Source: Candidatus Uhrbacteria bacterium
GTDB lineage: Bacteria; Patescibacteriota; Patescibacteriia; UBA9934
Assembly (NCBI GenBank): GCA_943358395.1
Contig: CALRGY010000005.1
Location: 1 to 50,660, forward strand
Length of the DNA: 50,660 nt
Reading direction: 5' to 3'
The translations under genes were made by a program, and so were the position numbers. The notes beneath the pieces were generated by a model. It was given only the letters and a program-made list of their open reading frames with translations. It ran no database searches and had not been told where the DNA came from. The number at the start of each line of letters is the position of its first letter. The first letter of the stretch is position 1. Of the stretch, positions 28,656 to 37,825 are shown piece after piece.

Positions 28656-29321
28656 ATGAAGATTCTGATCGTTGAAGATGAACATAAGTTAAATGCTGCA
28701 ATCGCGACGGGGCTTCGGAGTAGGGGGTATATCGTTGATTGTGCGTTCGATGGGAAAGAGGGGGAGCGAATTGCGCGAGAGCATCCGTATGACTGCATTG
28801 TGCTCGATGTGATGATGCCGGTGATGGATGGTGCAGAGATGTGCAGAAAGCTGCGCAATGCGGGTGTGCACACTCCGGTGATTTTTCTTACCGCAAAGAG
28901 CGACGTGCATGAAAAGATCGAGGGACTCACTCTTGGTGCCGATGATTATGTGACCAAGCCGTTTTCTTTCGATGAGCTTGTGGCACGCATCCGTGCGGTA
29001 ACACGTCGCTCCACGTCTGCGCAAACCGAAACATTTGCGCTGGAAGGGCTCTTGCTGGATACGCGATCACAAACGGTAACGATTCACGGAAAGGTTATCG
29101 ATTTGACGTTGCGAGAATACGGGCTGCTCGAGTATTTCTTGCGTAATCAGGGTGCGGTGATTACGCGGGAAGATATTTTGTCTCATGTGTGGGATAGATT
29201 TTTCGATTCATTGAGTAACGTTGTTGACGTGCATATCAAAAACTTGCGAAAGAAATTACCGAAACCATATGCGAAACGTCTTCAAACGGTTTGGGGCAAA
29301 GGATACCGGCTCATTTCGTGA
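28656..29321 (+). CDS. OmpR-family response regulator
   Basis: MKILIVEDEHKL, DCIVLDVMMPVMDG, winged-helix C-terminus. Confidence 0.95.
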   Translation: MKILIVEDEHKLNAAIATGLRSRGYIVDCAFDGKEGERIAREHPYDCIVLDVMMPVMDGAEMCRKLRNAGVHTPVIFLTAKSDVHEKIEGLTLGADDYVTKPFSFDELVARIRAVTRRSTSAQTETFALEGLLLDTRSQTVTIHGKVIDLTLREYGLLEYFLRNQGAVITREDILSHVWDRFFDSLSNVVDVHIKNLRKKLPKPYAKRLQTVWGKGYRLIS

Positions 29322-30303
29322 ACGATATTTCTCAACGCGATTTCGTCTCACATGTATTTACAGCTTCGTGCTCGTGACGCTCCTCATTGTGTCGAGCGGC
29401 ATTACGCGAGAACTCTTTTCTGAACGCATTGAGCGTCGGTTCGCGATTATTATCGACCGTAGAGATAGAGTGCATTCCGTAGTGTTGCCGATTGATGCCG
29501 CAAGTGTGCGTGCAGATTTATCGAGTACATTGATTTTGGTCAACGGCATTTTGGTGGGTATTTCCGTTGTCGTGAGTTATTGGCTTGCATCCCGAACGGT
29601 GAAACCGATTCAAGAGGCATATGAACGTCAACGGCAATTCTTGAGCGATGCATCGCACGAACTGCGAACGCCGTTAGCGATTCTTCAAGCGAATTTAGAG
29701 AATGAAGAGCGCAGCGGATCGGAAGAAGAAAAGGCTCGTGCCGCAAGTCATTTAGAAGAAGTGCATCGGATGAGTGCTCTGGTACGCGACGTGCTTTCCC
29801 TCGCGAAACTCGAAAATTCAGAGCAAAGCATTCATCGTGTTCCTGTTGCGATGAACGCTATTGTTCATCAGGTCGTTGATCGTTTAGCACCGATCGCCGC
29901 GACGCATGGCGTTTCTCTTATCATCGATGAGTCATCGAATCCGTTTACGATCCTTGCGCACGAGGAGTCGATGATCCGTGTACTGACGAATATCGTCGAA
30001 AATGCGATTCTCTATAATCGCCCTCATGGAAAAGTGACCATCGCGCTGCATCGGGAACAGAATCTTGGATGTATCGATGTCATCGATACTGGCGTTGGAG
30101 TTGCTGATGCAGAGATACAGAAGATTTTCGATCGCTTTTACCGTGCAGAGAAAAGTCGTTCGCGCAGAACAGGTGGTAGCGGTTTGGGGCTGGCGATTGC
30201 ACGAGAGATCACGGAATCATTCGGTGGAACCATTACCATGACGAGTGCTGTGGATGTTGGCACAACGGTTCGTCTTACTTTTCCTATCCACACCACTTCA
30301 TGA
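29269..30303 (+). CDS. Sensor histidine kinase
   Basis: SHELRTPLAILQANLE; IDTGVGV; GGSGLGLAIA. Confidence 0.93.
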   Translation: MRNVFKRFGAKDTGSFRERYFSTRFRLTCIYSFVLVTLLIVSSGITRELFSERIERRFAIIIDRRDRVHSVVLPIDAASVRADLSSTLILVNGILVGISVVVSYWLASRTVKPIQEAYERQRQFLSDASHELRTPLAILQANLENEERSGSEEEKARAASHLEEVHRMSALVRDVLSLAKLENSEQSIHRVPVAMNAIVHQVVDRLAPIAATHGVSLIIDESSNPFTILAHEESMIRVLTNIVENAILYNRPHGKVTIALHREQNLGCIDVIDTGVGVADAEIQKIFDRFYRAEKSRSRRTGGSGLGLAIAREITESFGGTITMTSAVDVGTTVRLTFPIHTTS

Positions 30304-30363
30304 TTGCTTCATTGGCGTTTATGTAGGGTAATGATGTTCCTTTTATTCTTCATTATCTTCAGT

Positions 30364-30873
30364 ATGACGAGAATACAGAAATCGATGATTACTGCTGCGA
30401 TCATTGCAACGGTTGGTGTAAGTGCGTTTGGTGCAACAACAGCATTTGCTGCATCGAAGAATACAGAGCGCGTTCATGCGCCGATGCAGAGTCTCGTGAC
30501 AGCGATTGCAGAAAAGTTTCATCTGAATGAAGCGGATGTACAAGCCGTGTTCGATGAACAGCGTCCAGTACTTCAGGATAAAGAGTCGAAGGGGATGAGT
30601 CCAAAGGAGCGCATTGCAGAAGCAGTGGAAGACGGAATGCTCACCCAGGAGCAGGCAGATGCGATTCTCGCAAAGATTCCGGAGCAGAAAGCATTTCTGA
30701 AAAGTCTTAAAGACATGGAAAAAGCAGATCGGAAAGCGGCGCTAGAGAAGAACATGACTGAGCTTGAAGCGTGGGCGGAGGAGAACGATATTCCAAAGTT
30801 TCTTTTGAAGTTCGCTCAGCCAAAAACGCACGGCCTTCGTGGAGAGATGCGATCAATGCACATGATGAAATAG
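30364..30873 (+). CDS. Secreted small helical protein, uncharacterised
   Basis: Signal peptide MTRIQKSMITAAIIATVGVSAFGATTAFA; helical C-terminal region. Confidence 0.75.
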   Translation: MTRIQKSMITAAIIATVGVSAFGATTAFAASKNTERVHAPMQSLVTAIAEKFHLNEADVQAVFDEQRPVLQDKESKGMSPKERIAEAVEDGMLTQEQADAILAKIPEQKAFLKSLKDMEKADRKAALEKNMTELEAWAEENDIPKFLLKFAQPKTHGLRGEMRSMHMMK

Positions 30874-30921
30874 GGGGAGGTGTGATAGAATATTCGCATC
30901 ATTTTTGATCAGTTTCTGAGT

Positions 30922-31515
30922 ATGAATGCTACGTTGAAACGCATCGCAATCCTTGTTGCGGCGCTTGTCCCGGTTGCGGTGATTGCGGTGCTGGTGATGC
31001 GCGATACGTCGGAATCCATTGCGCCATCGTTGAGCGCTGATGATGTTGGGAAAACAGAGCAGGTCGCGCGAGATCGAGACGATGAAAAGCCAGAACCATC
31101 ATCTCCAGCTGCAGAAACGGGAACACCTGCAGCTGCGCCAGTTGCGGGCACGCCAACATCGGTTGCCGTTTCAGTAACAGAAGCACCAAGCACGGTTCCG
31201 GTCACACCACAAACTTTCGATTATACCGACGGCACGTACAACGCCACGGGAACGTATCGTTCACCAGCGGGAATGGAGTCTGTTGCTATCGCTGTGGTAC
31301 TCAAGAGCGACATCGTTGCGGAAGTTTCGTTCACCGGAACATCACCGAACAGTACGTCACAGACAATGATGAATATGTTTAGCTCTGGGTACAAGGCGTT
31401 GGTTGTTGGAAAAAACATCGACGATGTGCAGTTGAGCAAAGTGTCTGGGTCATCACTCACGCCACAGGGATTTAACGATGCACTTAACGCGATCAAGACA
31501 CAGGCAGCGGTGTAG
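30922..31515 (+). CDS. FMN-binding domain protein with probable covalent flavinylation motif
   Basis: N-terminal TM, Pro/Ala/Thr linker, FMN_bind-like domain, VSGSSLTPQGFNDAL. Confidence 0.85.
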   Translation: MNATLKRIAILVAALVPVAVIAVLVMRDTSESIAPSLSADDVGKTEQVARDRDDEKPEPSSPAAETGTPAAAPVAGTPTSVAVSVTEAPSTVPVTPQTFDYTDGTYNATGTYRSPAGMESVAIAVVLKSDIVAEVSFTGTSPNSTSQTMMNMFSSGYKALVVGKNIDDVQLSKVSGSSLTPQGFNDALNAIKTQAAV

Positions 31516-31522
31516 TCCTAGT

Positions 31523-32401
31523 ATGAACTATCGAAAGGAATTTGATGCCATTGGAACTCACTGGTGTATTGATCTTCCGGCAAAACTCGACGCGCAACGC
31601 GTCGAGTTTGTTATGGGGATGATTCATCGGCGCATCGAGGAGTTCGATTGTGCATATTCTCGATTCCGTGAGGATTCAATGGTGACGGCGATGTCGAAAC
31701 ATTGTGGTCGATATGAATTACCAGCAGATGCTGCGCCGATGCTTGCGTTCTACAGAACATTATATAATCTGACACGTGGCGCGGTGACTCCACTCATCGG
31801 ACAGGCGCTCTCCGATGCGGGATACGATGCGGAGTATTCATTAATCACAAAATCGATGACTTCCCCGAAAGCGTGGGATGATGTGATGCACGTTGAAGGA
31901 TCGATGGTGACCCTTGCAGAACCGGTGCTGCTCGATTTTGGCGCCGCGGGAAAAGGGTATCTTATCGATATTGTTTCTGATCTCATTGAGGCGCAGGGAA
32001 TCGAGTCATACTGTGTAGACGCTGGCGGCGATATGCGACATCGGGGTGAAGCCGATGAACCCTTGCGCGTGGGGCTTGAGAATCCTGCCGATGCAACGCA
32101 GGTTATTGGCGTTGCGTCGATTGTAAACAGAAGTATCTGTGGTTCTGCGGGCAATCGGCGGGCATGGGGAACATTTACCCACATTCTTGATCCTCGATTA
32201 CTTACATCACCACGCCACATTCTTGCCGTCTGGGTTGTTGCCGATTCTACGATGATCGCCGATGGATTGACGACGGCGCTCATGTTTGCCAGTCCCGAAA
32301 CGCTCCGATCGGAATGCAATTTCGAATACGCGATCCTTCGATCCGATTTCTCCTTGGAGCGATCTGTGAATTTCCCGGGGGAGTTTTTTCTTGCTTCCTA
32401 A
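31523..32401 (+). CDS. apbE: FAD:protein FMN transferase (ApbE family)
   Basis: IEEFDCAYSRFREDSMV; LDFGAAGKGYLID; VDAGGDMRHRG; NRSICGSAGNRR. Confidence 0.88.
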   Translation: MNYRKEFDAIGTHWCIDLPAKLDAQRVEFVMGMIHRRIEEFDCAYSRFREDSMVTAMSKHCGRYELPADAAPMLAFYRTLYNLTRGAVTPLIGQALSDAGYDAEYSLITKSMTSPKAWDDVMHVEGSMVTLAEPVLLDFGAAGKGYLIDIVSDLIEAQGIESYCVDAGGDMRHRGEADEPLRVGLENPADATQVIGVASIVNRSICGSAGNRRAWGTFTHILDPRLLTSPRHILAVWVVADSTMIADGLTTALMFASPETLRSECNFEYAILRSDFSLERSVNFPGEFFLAS

Positions 32402-32408
32402 TCTCTCG

Positions 32409-32482
32409 CCTCCACCCCCTCCGACTCCCCCTTACCGTTCACTCCCCCCTCTAATCCCCCCATAAATGGGGGGAAGGTCACG
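32409..32482 (+). repeat. Family-1 palindromic repeat
   Basis: CCACCCCCTCCGACTCCCCC...CCCCCCATAAATGGGGGG. Confidence 0.8.
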
Positions 32483-32496
32483 ATCGAGATTCATCA

Positions 32497-33039
32497 TCAT
32501 CGAATCTCGATCACGACATATCTCGTCACTCTTTCCCCAACTGTCACGTCCACTATTTCACCAACCTTTGCGCCAAGAAGCGCCTTTCCAATGGGGGAGT
32601 GATGAGAGATTCTTCCCTTCATGGGATTACTTTCTTGTGAGCCGAGAATTTCGTACGTGTATTGAGGCGAACCCTCCCCCTGCAAAGGGGGAGTACGGAG
32701 GGGGTCGTGCACTTGTACCGTCACAATCGAACCAATACGCACTCTTGTCGACGTGGCATCGTGCACAATCGGGATTGCGTGATTGATTTTCTCAGTCAGG
32801 GAAAGAATTCTTCCGTTGATACGTCGAAGATTCTGCTTTGCCCATTGATAGCCAGCGTTCTCCGAGAAGTCTCCCATTTCGCCAGTACGAATCACTTCTG
32901 CTGCCGCAACGCCACGTTCAGTATCGATGAGCCGTTGCAACTCCCGTTTCATTGCCTCAATCTTTTCCGGCGTAAAATGCAAATCCGGCTCTTCCGTTTG
33001 TTGGCGCTCAAGTTCTTTTTTTCTGGTTGGAAGCCGCAT
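32497..33039 (-). CDS. greA: Transcription elongation factor GreA with in-frame repeat-encoded insertion
   Basis: TGEMGDFSENAGYQWAKQ; SPIGKALLGAKVGEIVDV; extra DPLRTPPLQGEGS. Confidence 0.92.
   Translation of the reverse strand: MRLPTRKKELERQQTEEPDLHFTPEKIEAMKRELQRLIDTERGVAAAEVIRTGEMGDFSENAGYQWAKQNLRRINGRILSLTEKINHAIPIVHDATSTRVRIGSIVTVQVHDPLRTPPLQGEGSPQYTYEILGSQESNPMKGRISHHSPIGKALLGAKVGEIVDVTVGERVTRYVVIEIR
32669..32705. repeat. Family-1 repeat inside greA
   Basis: 35/37 identical by eye to intergenic 39355-39391. Confidence 0.9.
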
Positions 33040-33080
33040 AGAGCGTGAGGAAAATCTTTCAATAGTGTACTCTTCTCGTC

Positions 33081-34892
33081 ATGTCTCGACCATTACTTGA
33101 TGTAAAAGGATTACGAAAAGCATACGGCAAACAAGTGGTTTGCGACGATATTGGATTTGTGGTGGGTGATGGGGAGCATATTGCGTTGATCGGCAGAAAC
33201 GGCGCGGGGAAGTCGACGCTCTTAAATATGCTCATGGGCATCGAGGAGCCCGATGCTGGGGCAGTTCAATTGATGCCCTGGACGCGGCTTGGCATGGTGG
33301 CGCAGCACGATATTCTTCCCGGCGATGTAACCACTGAAGAATATTGTTCATCGATGAGTGGAAAGCCAACATGGGATGTACGAAAACTCGCGGCGAAATT
33401 TGGGCTTCATGGCGAGCACGTGGAAAAGCCGCCTACCGCACTTTCTGGCGGGTACCAAATGCGTGTGAAGATTATTGCGATGTTGCTGTGTGACCCAAAT
33501 CTTCTTTTGCTCGATGAGCCGGTGAACTATCTTGATCTTCCGACGCTCTTGTTGCTCGAACGCTTCCTCGCTGAGTACGACGGCAGCTTCATCATGACGG
33601 CGCACGATCGTGAGTTTCTGCAAAACACGTGTACGTCAACATTCGAGATTGAACGCGCGGAGCTCACGCAATACCCAGGATCGGTGGAAGACTATCTTGT
33701 GTGGAAGGCAGAGCAACTCGAGTTTTTGCGAAAGAATAATAAGCGTGTGGCACGGGAAATGGCGCATCATCAAGAGTTTGTGAATCGGTTTCAGTACAAA
33801 GCAAGCCAGGCATCGCGGGCGCAAAGCAAAATCAAGCACATTGAAAAGCTTCGCAGATCAATCGTGCAGATTAAAAAAGATTTATCGACCACACGCATCG
33901 TTATCCCCACGCCGGTGATTATTCCCGGGATCGCTGTTCGTGTAGAGAAGCTTGCAATCGGTTACGGCGATACGGTTATCGGATCAAACATTTCGTTTAC
34001 GTTCAATCGAGGTGAAAAGGTCGTCATCGCTGGAGAGAACGGAAAAGGAAAGTCGACGTTGTTGAAAACCATTGCGGGGATTCTTCCGCCAATCGAGGGA
34101 TCGGCAAAATGGTGGCATCGTGCCGACATTGGGTATTACGATCAAAAGACGGATGCCACGTTGGTACCATCGGAAACCGTTGTGCAATATTTGACGAGGC
34201 TTGCGCCGCCAATGGCTTCCGGCGAACGTATTTTGATGATGGCGGGAAACTTCCTGTTCCGTGGTGACGACTTGGAAAAGACGACGAGCGTACTGTCTGG
34301 CGGTGAGCGCGCACGATTGTGCTTAGCGGGAATGTTACTTCATGAGCATAATGTTTTAATTCTCGATGAACCGACGAACCACTTAGACGTTGAAACCGCA
34401 GAATCACTAGCGTCGGCGCTGAAGGAATATGGGGGAACGGTATTGTTCGTTTCTCACGCCCGAACTTTCGTGAATGCCCTTGCAGAACGCATCTACGAAA
34501 TTCGCGGCGGCACCGTGCGTCACTACATCGGTACCTACGAAGAATACGTCGCCGACCTTGCGAACGCGATGGAGAGGGAATGTGGGGGAGTAGGCTTGCC
34601 CTCCGAAGCTGGTAATCCAGCGAAGGAGGGAGGGGGTGGAGACAGTGGAGGTGAATCCCGCGCCATCCGTCGCGCCGAGATCAAAGAAAAGCAGCGCCTT
34701 GCCGATCGCATTGCCGTACACATGGAAAAGCTCGACAAAGAAAAAAGTGGAATTCTCGCCTATTTCTTCGAGAACCCCACAGATTATTCTCCAGAAAAGA
34801 ATCGACGACTCTCCGAACTTGACGACGAGCTTCGCCGCATCGAGCATCAATGGCTGACGGTGTGTGAAGAGATTGAGAAATTAAGGGGATAA
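33081..34892 (+). CDS. ABC-F family ATP-binding protein with in-frame repeat-encoded linker
   Basis: GRNGAGKST, GENGKGKST, two LSGG motifs, C-terminal coiled coil. Confidence 0.92.
   Translation: MSRPLLDVKGLRKAYGKQVVCDDIGFVVGDGEHIALIGRNGAGKSTLLNMLMGIEEPDAGAVQLMPWTRLGMVAQHDILPGDVTTEEYCSSMSGKPTWDVRKLAAKFGLHGEHVEKPPTALSGGYQMRVKIIAMLLCDPNLLLLDEPVNYLDLPTLLLLERFLAEYDGSFIMTAHDREFLQNTCTSTFEIERAELTQYPGSVEDYLVWKAEQLEFLRKNNKRVAREMAHHQEFVNRFQYKASQASRAQSKIKHIEKLRRSIVQIKKDLSTTRIVIPTPVIIPGIAVRVEKLAIGYGDTVIGSNISFTFNRGEKVVIAGENGKGKSTLLKTIAGILPPIEGSAKWWHRADIGYYDQKTDATLVPSETVVQYLTRLAPPMASGERILMMAGNFLFRGDDLEKTTSVLSGGERARLCLAGMLLHEHNVLILDEPTNHLDVETAESLASALKEYGGTVLFVSHARTFVNALAERIYEIRGGTVRHYIGTYEEYVADLANAMERECGGVGLPSEAGNPAKEGGGGDSGGESRAIRRAEIKEKQRLADRIAVHMEKLDKEKSGILAYFFENPTDYSPEKNRRLSELDDELRRIEHQWLTVCEEIEKLRG
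34561..34638 (-). repeat. 78-bp repeat inside the ABC-F gene
   Basis: About 76/78 identical to the reverse complement of 9049-9126. Confidence 0.9.
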
Positions 34893-34913
34893 AGGCTCGC
34901 TTCGTGGCGACTC

Positions 34914-35016
34914 GGGTACATGTTTTTCTGCTGTGCTCAAGGACGCTACGCCGCGACGTCTCGCTAACGCTCGACTGCGGCTGGGCATCCGGTGAGCTCG
35001 CTGCAAAACATGTACC
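34914..35016. repeat. Long imperfect inverted repeat GGTACATGTTTT...AAAACATGTACC
   Basis: Direct reading; nested GCTCA/TGAGC. Confidence 0.7.
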
Positions 35017-35041
35017 GTCGTCCCCACTTCGCTCGCACACA

Positions 35042-35425
35042 TCAACTCGATGATGAATCGTGAGGGTGGAAATTGAGAGCGAGCGAATTCACGCAGTATC
35101 GCTTTCCTGTTGGAGTAGGACCGTCATTGAAAACGTGGCCAAGGTGGGCGCGGCAATGGGCGCAGAGAATTTCGGTGCGTGGCATGCCGAGGGTTTCGTC
35201 GATTGCTGTTGCGACATTGTCTGCATTCGTGGCATCCCAAAAGCTCGGCCAGCCAGTGCCAGAATCAAACTTCGTCGTCGATGGGAACAGCGCATGTTCG
35301 CAATTGGCGCAAACGTACATGCCCGTTTCATGATGATCGTAAAACTTCCCGCTAAACGGTGGCTCGGTGCCTTTTAAGAAGCAGACGTTGTATTGCTCGG
35401 GGGAGAGGTTTGGATGAGCACTCAT
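35042..35425 (-). CDS. msrB: Peptide-methionine (R)-S-oxide reductase
   Basis: [38 protein letters not shown]. Confidence 0.95.
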   Translation of the reverse strand: MSAHPNLSPEQYNVCFLKGTEPPFSGKFYDHHETGMYVCANCEHALFPSTTKFDSGTGWPSFWDATNADNVATAIDETLGMPRTEILCAHCRAHLGHVFNDGPTPTGKRYCVNSLALNFHPHDSSSS

Positions 35426-35820
35426 ACGGAAGTGGTTGGCTTTGAACGAAGGAGGAGCGCGATGGAAAGGGCAGATCCGATCCAGGAATATACCGATTGC
35501 TCCAAGCTAAACGCCGTCACAATGCCCATGATGGCAGGCACTTCGTACAGGGCAAGCAAGAGCGTAAAACGATTCTTCTCGTTCATCGGCAAGCGTGCCA
35601 GCATGCCGGCGCCGAAGATGGCGGCAATACTCGATATAGCGCTTACAATGAGGATCGGTGAGGTGAAGGGAATGCTGCTGATTTCAGGAATCGTCGTTCC
35701 ATATTGCATAGTAACAATGCCCGTATACACAATCGACGCGCCAATGAACATCGTCCAGAGCATGAGTCTTGGATCTCGGTTTGGGGCTACAGGTGAAGAA
35801 GAATCCATACGTATGATCAT
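35422..35820 (-). CDS. Hypothetical membrane protein (132 aa)
   Basis: Four hydrophobic segments. Confidence 0.7.
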   Translation of the reverse strand: MIIRMDSSSPVAPNRDPRLMLWTMFIGASIVYTGIVTMQYGTTIPEISSIPFTSPILIVSAISSIAAIFGAGMLARLPMNEKNRFTLLLALYEVPAIMGIVTAFSLEQSVYSWIGSALSIALLLRSKPTTSV

Positions 35821-35913
35821 GTAAAGAGATAAAAAGGTCAGACAAAGTATACCCCGGCTTTGGAAGATTCCCCGTTTTCCGGTACTATCGGGGGAGAAAA
35901 TAAATTGAGTTTT

Positions 35914-37167
35914 ATGCGCTATTCATCTCTTTTTTCAAAAGCAACAAAAACGGTTCCCGGCGACAGTGAATCAATCAATGCACGATTGTTGGTGCAGGCG
36001 GGGTTTGTAGATCAGGAAATGGCAGGTGTATATACCTGGTTGCCGCTCGGACTTGCGGTGCTGAGAAACATTGAACAGATTGTTCGTGAAGAAATGAATG
36101 CGTTGGGCGCGAATGAGATATTCATGCCGTCCCTTCAGCCAAAGGAATATTGGGATACTACGAATCGTTGGGAGGGTGTAGATGTTCTCTTCAAGTTGAA
36201 ATCGCAAACGGGAAAGGACTATGCGTTAGGATGCACTCATGAAGAAGTGGTGACGCCACTTGTGAAGAAATTTGTGCAATCGTATAAAGATTTGCCGTTA
36301 GCGACGTATCAGATTAATACAAAGTTTCGTGATGAGCTGCGAGCAAAGTCTGGAGTATTGCGAGGGCGCGAGTTCCGTATGAAGGATATGTATAGCTTTC
36401 ATACCACACAGGAAGATCTTTCAGCATTTTACCAGCGAACCCTTAAGGCATATGTTCAGGCGTATCATCGGTGTGGTCTTCAGGTGAAGGTTGTTCAAGC
36501 AAGTGGAGGAGTATTCACTCAAAATCTTTCCCATGAATTTCAGGCGTTGACCGATGCCGGAGAGGATGTGCTTATTGCCTGCGAGAAATGCGATTTTGGT
36601 GAGAATTCGGAGATTGCCACGCACAAGGCTGGCGAGGCGTGCCCGGTATGTTCATCGGTCCTGATCTCGACGAAAGGTATTGAAGTTGGAAACATCTTTG
36701 ATCTTGGCACAAAGTATTCAGATGCGTTTGAACTTGATTTCACGAATGAAGAAGGAAAACGTCAGCGAGTGTTGATGGGATGTTACGGTATTGGAACGAG
36801 TCGCTTAGTGGGCGCAATCGTTGAAGCTTCTCACGATGAGAAGGGCATGATCTGGCCAAAGAGTATCGCGCCGGCATTAGTACATCTTGTGCGTATTGGT
36901 GTGGATGACGAAGCGGTTACTGCGGCAGACGCGTTGTACAACGATTTGCGTCATGCTGGGTTTACGGTGTTTTACGATGATCGCGATGTATCGGCTGGTG
37001 CAAAGTTTGCAGATGCAGATTTGATGGGCATGCCGCTTCGGCTTACCGTTAGTAAGAGAACCGTTGGAGAATCGGTGGTGGAATGGAAGGAACGAACATC
37101 GGAAGAGGCAAAGAAGGTTTCGATAGTAGAAGTGATTGGTGCAATTACAGAATACGCACGAACATAG
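35914..37167 (+). CDS. proS: Prolyl-tRNA synthetase, short form with a CxxC pair in place of the INS editing domain
   Basis: Class II motifs; GREFRMKDMYSFH; CEKCDFGENSEIATHKAGEACPVC; GCYGIGTSR. Confidence 0.93.
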   Translation: MRYSSLFSKATKTVPGDSESINARLLVQAGFVDQEMAGVYTWLPLGLAVLRNIEQIVREEMNALGANEIFMPSLQPKEYWDTTNRWEGVDVLFKLKSQTGKDYALGCTHEEVVTPLVKKFVQSYKDLPLATYQINTKFRDELRAKSGVLRGREFRMKDMYSFHTTQEDLSAFYQRTLKAYVQAYHRCGLQVKVVQASGGVFTQNLSHEFQALTDAGEDVLIACEKCDFGENSEIATHKAGEACPVCSSVLISTKGIEVGNIFDLGTKYSDAFELDFTNEEGKRQRVLMGCYGIGTSRLVGAIVEASHDEKGMIWPKSIAPALVHLVRIGVDDEAVTAADALYNDLRHAGFTVFYDDRDVSAGAKFADADLMGMPLRLTVSKRTVGESVVEWKERTSEEAKKVSIVEVIGAITEYART

Positions 37168-37175
37168 GTAAAACA

Positions 37176-37205
37176 AAAAGCCCTCGGTTGATCGAGGGCT
37201 TTTTT
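37176..37205. terminator. Terminator AAAAAGCCCTCG-gttgat-CGAGGGCTTTTT
   Basis: Perfect hairpin with T-run. Confidence 0.85.
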
Positions 37206-37206
37206 C

Positions 37207-37344
37207 TTACTTCGCTACTGCTTTTGCTTCCAGCTTGCGCATGCGGATGGCCTTGGCTTTGCGGCGCTTGGCGAAACCGACTTCGCGTTTGATGGCGAAA
37301 AGGGCGTTTTGGGACTTGCGGGAAAGATGATGGCGGCTTGGCAT
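37207..37344 (-). CDS. Small basic protein (45 aa), possibly ribosome/RNA associated
   Basis: MPSRHHLSRKSQNALFAIKREVGFAKRRKAKAIRMRKLEAKAVAK; AGGAGG SD upstream; ends at a terminator. Confidence 0.7.
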   Translation of the reverse strand: MPSRHHLSRKSQNALFAIKREVGFAKRRKAKAIRMRKLEAKAVAK

Positions 37345-37363
37345 AGTAGGTAGAACTTCCTCC

Positions 37364-37468
37364 TTTGGTCTATTTTCGACTCAGATCATCGGAAACGTCT
37401 TCAACGTACCATGAAGTACGTCTCAGACGATTTCCTCGATCTTCATCGAAACTAGCCGCAAATGAGAA
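37364..37468 (-). repeat. Family-2 foldback element, copy 1
   Basis: Shared with 45033-45190 and 48802-48906. Confidence 0.88.
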
Positions 37469-37537
37469 AGTTCTATAAATGATTAATTTGATGGTGTAAA
37501 GTATGCCTTATTCTTGCTTCATCGTCAAACAAATATG

Positions 37538-37825
37538 CATGATATTAGCCAAAAAACGTACAAAGCCTTTGTGTTGGTGTGCGAAAACGTGCGTGATGAT
37601 GGCCGGCAGTCGTGTGGGGTATCGGCACCGGGGCTTCGGGCAGCACTGAAGGAAGCGATGAAGCAGGCGGGGCTACCAGTGCGTGTGCTTTCCACGTCAT
37701 GTATGGATCATTGTAAGGAAGGGCCCACCGTCGCCTTTATGCCGATGAACATTCTCTATGGGGATGTTTCGATTGACGATGTCCCAGTGCTTATTGCTAA
37801 GATGAGGGAGTACATTGGATCTTAA
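37538..37825 (+). CDS. (2Fe-2S) thioredoxin-like ferredoxin domain protein
   Basis: VCENVRDDGRQSCGVSA...STSCMDHCKEGPTVAFMP. Confidence 0.8.
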   Translation, partial: HDISQKTYKAFVLVCENVRDDGRQSCGVSAPGLRAALKEAMKQAGLPVRVLSTSCMDHCKEGPTVAFMPMNILYGDVSIDDVPVLIAKMREYIGS

